Both the position numbers and the translations under genes were made by a program. Of a stretch of DNA of 64,000 bases, positions 32,404 through 39,771 are shown piece by piece. How positions within the stretch are numbered: position 1 is the first letter of the stretch; each line of letters starts with the position of its first letter. The notes under the pieces were generated by a model. The model ran no database searches. It was not told the origin of the DNA and was given only the letters and a program-made list of their open reading frames with translations. The stretch comes from a bacterium UBP14_UBA6098 (GTDB lineage: Bacteria; UBP14; UBA6098), in contig DIWU01000003.1 of assembly GCA_002428525.1 (NCBI GenBank), forward strand, positions 1-64,000, written 5' to 3'.

Positions 32404-33985
32404 GTTATTATCATTATTTATGTTATCCCTTTTCGTCGCCTCCGGTGTCGCGGTTGAAAAGTGCGGCCTGCCCGAGCTTATTATGTCGAAAGCACCGTTG
32501 ACCCTTTCCCGGCCTATTCGCGAATGCTCTTACGACTCAGGGCATTTCCGCGTTTGGTTCGACACGACCGGCGTCCATGCTATCCCCCTTCGCGACAGTC
32601 TCCCCGCCGACGGCGTGCCCGATTGGGCGCAATGGGCTACTGAATACCTTGAACGCGCCCGCGCCCTATTGGTAGATACTCTCGGCTACCGCCATCCGAT
32701 CGCGGATTCGAGCACCTTTTCCGGCAGAACCGATGTCGGCGGCGATGACCGCACCGATATCTACTTCACCGATATGGAGTTCTACGGAATGACCTATCTC
32801 GATACGATGCTCGCCGGCGGTGTCGGGCCAGCATTCTTGACTATCGAGAACGATTATGAGGAAGCGAGTTTTCCAAATTACATCGGTCGCGAGGAACAAG
32901 CACTTGCTGTCACCTGCGCGCACGAGTTTTTCCATGCCATTCATTATGCCTATGGCAGTAACAGTTCTTGGACATGGTGGATGGAGGCGACTGCAGTTTG
33001 GGCGGAGGAGCGGGTGTTTCCACATGTTAATGATTATTTAGCTTATCTTACTGCTTTTCAGGCCTCTCCTGAGGCCGGTTTAAATAACAATACGCCTTCC
33101 GGCAGGTTTTACGGCTCCTGTCTTTTTCCTATGTTCCTATCGGCAAACTACGGCGATTCGGCTATTTTCGAGATTTGGTCGAACATTCCGTCGAACAATG
33201 TATATCCTGCTATTTCATTATGGGCAAATGATTTAGGTATTAATCTAAAATCTCTTTACGGCAATTTCGCATTATGGAATCTTCTGGTTGATGATAATTA
33301 CCGAGAATATGGTTACATCGATGCGCCTCTAATGCCTAAACCAAAGCTCACTCATCGCGATTCACTGCCGGATAATCTCACCGCCGCGGGCGGTGCAGTC
33401 TATATTTCTCTACCAAAATATATTGATGGCGGCCTTTGGGCGGAATACTCGCCCGCAGATTCTATCTCGGCATTATTACATAGTATTTCATATACAGGTA
33501 ATGATTTTTCAGATACTACTCTTAATATTTTTAATCGCCCCGACACAATCCCCGGAACATGGCGTTTCGATGGGGTTTACACTGTATTGGCCAATCTCGG
33601 AACTACACCGTCATCTTCGGCGAGGCTCGGGCAAATCCTTACAGGCCCTGCACCATCTGCTCGAGTCCCAATCCCCGACGATGTCCTCGATCGAACGCCT
33701 TATCCAAACCCATTCATTTACAGCGAAGCGGAAACGCTTTACATACCCTACACTTCTTCCGGTGAGTTCCCGATCCGCTTTTCCGTTTGGAATGTCGCAG
33801 GAGAGCTTATTTACGAGCGAGTCGATATGACTACATTTGGTTATCATCTAACAAAACGAGGAGCTCTCCCGTGGGTGCCGCAAAATTATACCGGCAAATC
33901 GCTTGCGAGTGGAGTTTATGTTTACATTTTGAGTATAGAAAATAATTCCTTTACAGGACGATTCGCAATTATCAATGATAATTAA
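32393..33985 (+). CDS. Secreted HEFFH metalloprotease-like protein with sorting tail (MXAN_6640-like)
   Basis: 530 residues. Signal peptide MRRKLLSLFMLSLFVASGVA from a TTG start that overlaps the M28 gene by 11 bases. The zinc motif HEFFH lies in CAHEFFHAIHYAYG (about 180-195), with a likely third ligand in WWMEATAVWAEERVF. This matches the gluzincin-like MXAN_6640 family of secreted putative metalloproteases. The C-terminus has a TPYPNPFIYSEAE segment and ends GVYVYILSIENN, a Por/FlgD-like sorting domain. The 5' third looks like the GC-rich neighbours, but the second half (from about 32990) is visibly more AT-rich. Confidence 0.8.
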   Translation: MRRKLLSLFMLSLFVASGVAVEKCGLPELIMSKAPLTLSRPIRECSYDSGHFRVWFDTTGVHAIPLRDSLPADGVPDWAQWATEYLERARALLVDTLGYRHPIADSSTFSGRTDVGGDDRTDIYFTDMEFYGMTYLDTMLAGGVGPAFLTIENDYEEASFPNYIGREEQALAVTCAHEFFHAIHYAYGSNSSWTWWMEATAVWAEERVFPHVNDYLAYLTAFQASPEAGLNNNTPSGRFYGSCLFPMFLSANYGDSAIFEIWSNIPSNNVYPAISLWANDLGINLKSLYGNFALWNLLVDDNYREYGYIDAPLMPKPKLTHRDSLPDNLTAAGGAVYISLPKYIDGGLWAEYSPADSISALLHSISYTGNDFSDTTLNIFNRPDTIPGTWRFDGVYTVLANLGTTPSSSARLGQILTGPAPSARVPIPDDVLDRTPYPNPFIYSEAETLYIPYTSSGEFPIRFSVWNVAGELIYERVDMTTFGYHLTKRGALPWVPQNYTGKSLASGVYVYILSIENNSFTGRFAIINDN

Positions 33986-34025
33986 TTGTTATCTTTTTGT
34001 AACAAGTGTTATCTTTTTATAACAC
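33986..34025. repeat. Two abutting 20-bp palindromes after a stop codon
   Basis: TTGTTATCTTTTTGTAACAA (33986-34005) is followed with no gap by GTGTTATCTTTTTATAACAC (34006-34025). Each has 6-7-bp arms around CTTTTT. They begin on the first base after the TAA of the metalloprotease gene. The second shares its arms and spacing with the palindrome at 5237-5256. They could be tandem transcript-end hairpins or an operator for the M42 gene that starts at 34084. Confidence 0.7.
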
Positions 34026-34083
34026 ATAACATAACGCAATTTGAATTATATCTAATAAACTACACTTAAAGAATGGAGTTATT

Positions 34084-35127
34084 ATGAATTGGCCGCTACT
34101 CATCGAGCTTTGCGATACACCCGGAGCGCCCGGGCATGAAGAAAGTATCGCGAAAATCGCTCACAGAGAGTTTTCAAAGTTCACGGATGATGTCACAATA
34201 GATTCTGTTGGAAATGTTATAGCGCACATCCACGGCGATGGCCTTAAAGTCGCTCTCGATGCGCATTCTGACGAAGTTGCCTTCATCGTCTCACATGTTG
34301 ACAAAGAGGGTTTCATACGAGTTATTCCCTTGGGCGGAATCGACCCAAGAGTTTTCACTGCACAACGAGTAGTCGTTCACGGCAAAACCTTACTACGCGG
34401 CGTTGTTGGCTCCATTCCGCCTCATCTAACCAAGGGCAAAGAGGCAGAACGCGACCGTTCGGTGCCGATCGAAGATTCCTTCATCGACACGGGACTTCCG
34501 GCCGCAAAAGTCCATGAATTGGTCAAAATCGGCGACATCGTGACATTCGACAGCCCGACCACCGATATCGGCGAAGCCTTTATAGGCAAGGCTTTCGACG
34601 ATCGCGCCGGTCTTTTCGCGATGATCGAGGCGGTTCGCTCCGCAAAAAGGATAGCCTGCGACCTATTCCTCGTCGCGGCGGTGCAGGAGGAGCGCGGCCT
34701 TAGAGGCGCAGAGTGCGCGGCCTTTTCCGTCGCGCCTGATGTCGCGATCGCAATCGAAGGAACCTTCGCCAACGATGTTCCCGGAACACCTACATACCAA
34801 AGGCTTGCCTGCCACGACCGCGGTCCGGAGCTTCGTATCGTCGATGGTCGCGTCATCGCAGATCGCGGCCTCGTCGCATTCTTGGACGAGTTAGCCGCCG
34901 AACGCGAGATCCCTCACCAGCTCATCGTGAAATCGGCCGGAACGACTAACGCCACAGCGATTCAGACCTCCCGCGGAGGGGTTCGCGTCGCGGCTGTCTC
35001 GATGCCGGTTCGATATATCCACAGCCCTACGGGCATAATAAAGAAAGGCGACATCGAGCAGTCTGTTAAGCTCATCGCCGCCTTCCTCGAAAACGCGGAT
35101 AGGTTGCCGCCGAAGTCTATTTCCTGA
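34084..35127 (+). CDS. M42 family glutamyl aminopeptidase/deblocking aminopeptidase
   Basis: 347 residues, normal for M42. The start of the family pattern is CDTPGAPGHEESI, with metal ligands in ALDAHSDEVAFIV, the bridging Asp in KAFDDRAG, the catalytic Glu in VQEERGLRGAE, and a final His in PVRYIHSPTG. These enzymes form large tetrahedral complexes that trim peptides in the cytosol. GGAG precedes the ATG. The 98-bp gap upstream carries the tandem palindromes. The 3' end overlaps the convergent nitroreductase-like gene by 11 bp. Confidence 0.92.
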   Translation: MNWPLLIELCDTPGAPGHEESIAKIAHREFSKFTDDVTIDSVGNVIAHIHGDGLKVALDAHSDEVAFIVSHVDKEGFIRVIPLGGIDPRVFTAQRVVVHGKTLLRGVVGSIPPHLTKGKEAERDRSVPIEDSFIDTGLPAAKVHELVKIGDIVTFDSPTTDIGEAFIGKAFDDRAGLFAMIEAVRSAKRIACDLFLVAAVQEERGLRGAECAAFSVAPDVAIAIEGTFANDVPGTPTYQRLACHDRGPELRIVDGRVIADRGLVAFLDELAAEREIPHQLIVKSAGTTNATAIQTSRGGVRVAAVSMPVRYIHSPTGIIKKGDIEQSVKLIAAFLENADRLPPKSIS

Positions 35128-35758
35128 GGCCGATCGGCATGAAATAGCGCGGCACCCCCGGAACCGCAAATAGCTCGGAAACCGCGTCATCATTGAATGC
35201 GCCGATTGCGACTGTGGATAGGCCGAGTCCTTCGGCGGTCAGATAGATATTCTGGCCGATATGGCCGATCTCCATGTCAACATAGCGCTCAGCGCGGTCG
35301 CCGTAGCGTCCGGAGGTTCTATTCACCACCGCGAAAAGGCAAATCACACAGGCCGCGGTTCGTAGCGAGCCCTGTCCGAGGGCGGCCCCGGCGAGGGCCT
35401 CCGCAAAATACCCCTCGCGAAGCAGTGAGAGCGAATGGCCGGCTTCGTTGTATTTGTAGATGCCGGGCGCAAGGCCCTCGACGCGTTCGACCAAGAGATA
35501 AGTGTCTATCGGATAGGTAGCCCCTGCACTCGGGGCCGCCCGATGCCCCGAGGCGGCATCGGTGATCCCCGCCGACGACCAAAGCAGTTCTGCGGCTTGA
35601 TCCAAAGAGATAGCTCCCTCGGCGAAAACTCGCCTGCTTCGGCGGTTTTCAATCGCGCTGTGGAGGTCGATATCGTTGCCGGGCGGAGGCGGAAGCTTTA
35701 CTATTTGGCTCATCGCTGATAACCCCATGAATGCTAATATGTAAATCGCTAACTTCAC
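35117..35758 (-). CDS. Exported SagB-type nitroreductase-like oxidoreductase
   Basis: 213 residues. An N-terminal hydrophobic stretch (MKLAIYILAFMGLSAMSQ) looks like a signal peptide. The rest matches the SagB-type FMN-dependent nitroreductase fold: IENRRSRRVF, LLWSSAGITD, HRAAPSAGATYPIDTYLLV, and IGHIGQNIYLTAEGLGLSTVAIG. SagB members dehydrogenate azolines in peptides, but stand-alone homologues have unknown substrates and no leader peptide or cyclodehydratase gene is seen here. Export of an FMN enzyme would be unusual. It is the last gene of the giant Ig-protein operon, 4 bp after the cyclophilin stop. Confidence 0.75.
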   Translation of the reverse strand: MKLAIYILAFMGLSAMSQIVKLPPPPGNDIDLHSAIENRRSRRVFAEGAISLDQAAELLWSSAGITDAASGHRAAPSAGATYPIDTYLLVERVEGLAPGIYKYNEAGHSLSLLREGYFAEALAGAALGQGSLRTAACVICLFAVVNRTSGRYGDRAERYVDMEIGHIGQNIYLTAEGLGLSTVAIGAFNDDAVSELFAVPGVPRYFMPIGLRK

Positions 35759-35762
35759 CGCT

Positions 35763-36371
35763 CTATTTCTTGACTATTTCAGCCTTTTGAATATAGACTT
35801 TATTTGCAGGTTTACCCATACGAGGATCGGCCATCTGGACTTCGGCTATCTTATCAACGACCTCGATGCCCTCCTTGACAGCACCGAAGACAGTGTAGCC
35901 GCCGTCGAGATGCGGTGCGGCCTGATGGCAGATGAAGAACTGGCTTCCGCTCGAGGCCTTCTCCGGGTTGACCTGATCACCCAAACGGGCTGTGGCCAAG
36001 GCTCCGCGGACATGCTTGAGATCGGTGATCTCCGCGGGGATTGTGTAGCCCGGGCCGCCGGTGCCGTCACCGGTAGGGTCTCCGCCCTGAATCATGAAGC
36101 CCTTGATGATCCGGTGGAAGGTCAATGAATCGTAGAACCCCTCCTGCGTGAGTTTGAGGAAATTCTCGACGGTCTTTGGGGCTTTGTCCGGGCGAAGTTC
36201 GACGAGGATGTCGCCAAAATCAGTCTTTAAGCGGACTAAAGGCCTTTCGGTTGCTTCTTGATTCGGTTGCGTCATTTGTTGATCTCCTTTCATCGCTGAC
36301 ATCTCGGCCTCTTTACATCCGGTCATAAAAACCGCTACGCAAAAAACCGCGAGCAGAATGGCTTTCTTCAT
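35763..36371 (-). CDS. Cyclophilin-type peptidyl-prolyl isomerase, lipoprotein
   Basis: 202 residues. The signal peptide ends in the lipobox FMTGC with Cys19, so it should be lipid-anchored in the periplasm or on a membrane. From about 50 the sequence is a short bacterial cyclophilin: FLKLTQEGFYDSLTFHRII, GFMIQGGDPTGDGTGGPGY, and GSQFFICHQAAPHLDGGYTV, with the catalytic Arg in FHRI. It isomerises prolyl bonds. Its operon begins with a 5,065-residue Ig-array lipoprotein rich in N-P-V segments, so I infer that it helps fold that protein. Confidence 0.9.
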   Translation of the reverse strand: MKKAILLAVFCVAVFMTGCKEAEMSAMKGDQQMTQPNQEATERPLVRLKTDFGDILVELRPDKAPKTVENFLKLTQEGFYDSLTFHRIIKGFMIQGGDPTGDGTGGPGYTIPAEITDLKHVRGALATARLGDQVNPEKASSGSQFFICHQAAPHLDGGYTVFGAVKEGIEVVDKIAEVQMADPRMGKPANKVYIQKAEIVKK

Positions 36372-36385
36372 TTCGTTCCTCCGTT

Positions 36386-39001
36386 CTATTTTTGGTTTGT
36401 CGAATTTGTTGGGGTGATGTTGTATTTTTTTAATTTACTTCGCGCCATTGCGACGAGAGAATCGTTTTCCGAGACCTGAATCAGCCATTCCCAAACACGC
36501 TTAGCATCGGAGAGAGAGCTTCGCGATTCGAGTGAAATCGCGAGGTCGTAGAGCAGGCTCTGATCCACGGTGGCGGGGCATTTGGAGGTCGAGACAACAG
36601 GGTTCGGGACTAACCTCTCAACCGCGAGATCGACCCATCCGAGGCGGAGGGCGTGTTTGCCCATCTGCACTCCAAGCTCGCACTTGAGGCTATCCTGAGG
36701 CAGTGTATCGAAAACCGCCCTCGCGAGGTCGAAGCCGTGCTCGAAATCGGCCATGGAATACATGACGCGCACAAGGCCGATAAGCGCTTGAAGCCTGAAT
36801 TGAGTAAGGGCGCGCTCGTTTTCGTAAATATTCTTAAAAAGTATCTCCGCTTCGGGGAACTTGCCGAGACGCTCATAGCTGGCCGCGAGTTTCAGTTCGG
36901 CGAGGGCGATCTGCTCTTCGTTTTTGGCAAACTCGAGAACTCGGTTGTAGGTGGCGGTGGCCGATTCGAACTCACCTATAGAGTGGAGATAATCGCCGAG
37001 CGCAATAACTCCGCGTGCCGCGGTCGCCGAGGTGTCGAACTCGCCTAAAAGTTGCCCGAAGATCTCGCCCGCGGCGGTCGTGTCGCCCATGCCAAGATAG
37101 CAGAGGCCCATGCGATAGCTGGCCTCGATCCAAAGCGAGTCGGGGATATTTCGGTGGCGCAGGCGGTCGAAGGCGATAGCGCCCTTTTCGTAGTCGCCGA
37201 CATTGCAAAGATAACTTCCGATATCGAGGAGAATCTCGCCTATCAATGGCGAATCGGGGTATTTTTGAAGGAATTTCTCGGAGACCTCGAGCGGATTTGA
37301 GTAAATTCCGGCTTGGAATCGCGCCCTTTCGCCGAGGATTCTGACCCGGTCGGCCTTTTCGCGGGAGATCGAATAGATATCGACTTGATCCGAGAGCGGT
37401 ATCAGCTTTGTGAAGTCGCGGCGGCTGAAGAGGATATCGGCATACTGCGAGACTATCTCCTCCGCGAAGGGGCTTCTGCGGAATTTCGCCATGAACTCCT
37501 GCGAGGTGACGATTATTCGGTCGGTATCGCCGGTGGCCTTGTAGGCCTTTATCAGGTCGAAGAGGATATCATCGACGAGGTCGTCGTGTGCGAGGGGCAA
37601 GAAATCGTTAAGTTCGGCGATCGCCCGCTTCGGCCTGCCCTCGAGCAGGAAGGTTCTCGCATAGGCGTGTCTGGCGGACTGGGAGAAATCGTCTTCGAAG
37701 CCGGAGAAGACCGAGGATAGGTGGATTCTCGAGTCGTCGTAGTTTCGGAGCTTCAGGTATGACCATCCGAGGCCCCAGCTGGCCTCTCTGAAACGGTTGT
37801 TGCAACAGCTTTGAGTGATCTTGTAAAAATCTACCGCCTCCGAATACTGCTTGCGGTTGTATGCGCATTCGCCGGCGAAGAGGAAACATTCGCCGGTGAG
37901 GGTTTTATCCTCGGCGGTCTCCGCGGCTTGCAGGAATCTTTCTTGGGCTGTGACAAACTCGCCGTCCTCCATGAAGAGGTAGGCGATTCTCATAAGGACA
38001 TCGGCGTAGAGGTCCGGGGAAAGGGCCTCGAGCAAGGCGCTGTCGCGGGCGGCGTCTGTGGCGCGCGTCTCGATTTCGCTGATAATCGAGAGATAGGGCA
38101 ATCGGCCGATATACGGCGATTCGGGGAAGGAGTATTCGAGCTTCTGAAAGCGCCGGACCGCAACGATATGGCGCCCCTCCATAAAATCGACGGCTCCGAG
38201 CATGAATTGCGCCTCGTCCGACCACCAATGGGCGGATTTTCTTTGGGAGAGGTCGTAGAACTCGAGGGCTTCGGTGAGGTAGTTTCGGCAGGAGGCCCAG
38301 TCCTCGCGGGCGAAGGCTATCGACGCGAGGCGATATTTGATCTCGCCGCTCAGGAGGCTACGTGGAAATTTTTCGAGCAGTTCCTCGAAGGCCGCGGTAG
38401 CGAACTCCGTCTGCCCGAGTCGGCTGTAGGACAGGCCGAGAAAGTAGCCGGATATCAGTCTGAGTATATTCTGGCTGGAACCGTCTCGAGAGATGGGTAT
38501 GAAGACCGTGATCGCGGAGTCGTATTCGCCGCCGGAGAAAAGCCATGCGCCGAGCCAGAACCTGCCCCACGGCGGACTTCGGGTGCTGAACACCTCGCGG
38601 ACGACGGATTTATCGCCGGCCTCTTGGGCCATCTCGCCGATCCAGAAAGCGGCCCAGTCGGCGAGGGGCGAGCCGTTGGGAATCGAGGCGATCTCCTGAT
38701 AGTTACGGAGCGCGCGGTCGTTCCATCCGGCGCTTTGGAAGCTATAGGCCCGAAGGAGAATATCGCGGGTGTCGGTGCTTGCGAGTGTCCTGCGCGGGAC
38801 GAAGAAATGCACAGCCTGCGGTTCTTTATCGAGAAGGCCCCTTGCCCAATAGCCTGAGAAGGGGCTTTGATCCGGTCGAGAGGAAATAATCGACGTGGCG
38901 AAAACGAGGCACAGCAGGAAGGGCCTAAGGCCTTTCGATAGCTTGATCCTCCTCGATCTCGTTTCTATTCGGGCTATATACTTGTGAGAGTCCGACGCCA
39001 A
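36386..39001 (-). CDS. Large TPR-repeat envelope protein
   Basis: About 870 residues of TPR/YbgF/BamD-like helical repeats (YQEIASIPNGSPLADWAAFW, YSEAVDFYKITQSCCNNRFR, PDSPLIGEILLDIGSYLCNV). A hydrophobic signal-like segment, GLRPFLLCLVFATSIISS, lies near the N-terminus. The start is uncertain: the TTG at 39001 is the best in-frame ordinary start and gives a long basic leader that overlaps the preceding gene by 77 bases. A strong AGGAGG at about 38950 is followed in frame only by ATC/CTA codons. It lies 14 bp before the cyclophilin gene. TPR proteins of this kind scaffold envelope complexes; its partner is inferred to be the barrel or the Ig-array protein. Confidence 0.75.
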   Translation of the reverse strand: MASDSHKYIARIETRSRRIKLSKGLRPFLLCLVFATSIISSRPDQSPFSGYWARGLLDKEPQAVHFFVPRRTLASTDTRDILLRAYSFQSAGWNDRALRNYQEIASIPNGSPLADWAAFWIGEMAQEAGDKSVVREVFSTRSPPWGRFWLGAWLFSGGEYDSAITVFIPISRDGSSQNILRLISGYFLGLSYSRLGQTEFATAAFEELLEKFPRSLLSGEIKYRLASIAFAREDWASCRNYLTEALEFYDLSQRKSAHWWSDEAQFMLGAVDFMEGRHIVAVRRFQKLEYSFPESPYIGRLPYLSIISEIETRATDAARDSALLEALSPDLYADVLMRIAYLFMEDGEFVTAQERFLQAAETAEDKTLTGECFLFAGECAYNRKQYSEAVDFYKITQSCCNNRFREASWGLGWSYLKLRNYDDSRIHLSSVFSGFEDDFSQSARHAYARTFLLEGRPKRAIAELNDFLPLAHDDLVDDILFDLIKAYKATGDTDRIIVTSQEFMAKFRRSPFAEEIVSQYADILFSRRDFTKLIPLSDQVDIYSISREKADRVRILGERARFQAGIYSNPLEVSEKFLQKYPDSPLIGEILLDIGSYLCNVGDYEKGAIAFDRLRHRNIPDSLWIEASYRMGLCYLGMGDTTAAGEIFGQLLGEFDTSATAARGVIALGDYLHSIGEFESATATYNRVLEFAKNEEQIALAELKLAASYERLGKFPEAEILFKNIYENERALTQFRLQALIGLVRVMYSMADFEHGFDLARAVFDTLPQDSLKCELGVQMGKHALRLGWVDLAVERLVPNPVVSTSKCPATVDQSLLYDLAISLESRSSLSDAKRVWEWLIQVSENDSLVAMARSKLKKYNITPTNSTNQK

Positions 39002-39749
39002 TCGATGTCTCGCTTTTTCCCCAATAACTTGTCTCCAACGATAGAACATAACCTTTGCCGAGGTCGATGTCAAGCCCAACTAACGGTTTTGGATACTGTT
39101 GGGGGTCGTTGTAGAGGCCGGTGAGTTTGGCGTATGGCTCGCTCGAGTTCTGCGAGTATGCTTTGCGATATCTTCTGCCGGTGAGGTAGGTCCATTTGAC
39201 GCCGAGGTAGGGAATCGTTCTGCCGAACTGCCAACTGCCGTAAAGCCCGATATCGACATGCTGAAATCGGTAGGAGTCAACATAGTGAAGAACGCCTCCG
39301 CCGAAGAACACCTCGTCGTTGCTGACTGTAGTGAGCCAGTTCGTGACGGCGTAAAGCCGGACCGGCTGTTTCGAGATTCTGCGGCAGTTGAAGGCCGGAT
39401 ACCATACGGCGAAATGGGTTTTCATCCCGAGGCCGAAGGCGAGCTCTTGGCTTCCGTTGAAGTTGGAGTAGGCCCTCGAGACAGCGGGGAAATTGAGGTC
39501 GGCCATGCCGAGAAGGCCATAGGCCTCAGTCCAACGGAAGATCCCGAGCGAGGGCTTGACGATCAACCTTTGGGAGTTGAGGTTGTAATTTGGGCCGACC
39601 TCGTAGCGAATAAGCCATTTTTCGTAGTCGAACTCCATGGATAGCGAGAACTTTTCGTAGGGCGTCTCCTTCGTCGGGTTTCCGATGAGAAGGGCCATCG
39701 TCGGGCCGGCGAGGGCGAGCATTAGGTTTAGAAGTAGTATCCGCTTCAT
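38925..39749 (-). CDS. Predicted small outer-membrane beta-barrel protein
   Basis: 274 residues. Start ATG at 39749 with GGAGGAAAACA, 22 bp after the giant gene's stop codon; a longer frame begins at 39809 inside that gene. Signal peptide MKRILLLNLMLALAGPTMA. The mature part shows alternating hydrophobic/aromatic strands (RYEVGPNYNLNSQRLIVKP, HVDIGLYGSWQFGRTIPYLG, YVLSLETSYWGKSETSIGVG) typical of barrels with about 10-12 strands. It is a family I do not recognise. The last residues (NRNEIEEDQAIERP) are charged rather than the usual aromatic end, so the barrel may have a tail. Position in the operon suggests that it works with the giant Ig protein. Confidence 0.7.
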   Translation of the reverse strand: MKRILLLNLMLALAGPTMALLIGNPTKETPYEKFSLSMEFDYEKWLIRYEVGPNYNLNSQRLIVKPSLGIFRWTEAYGLLGMADLNFPAVSRAYSNFNGSQELAFGLGMKTHFAVWYPAFNCRRISKQPVRLYAVTNWLTTVSNDEVFFGGGVLHYVDSYRFQHVDIGLYGSWQFGRTIPYLGVKWTYLTGRRYRKAYSQNSSEPYAKLTGLYNDPQQYPKPLVGLDIDLGKGYVLSLETSYWGKSETSIGVGLSQVYSPNRNEIEEDQAIERP

Positions 39750-39771
39750 TGTTTTCCTCCGGCCTTTCGCA

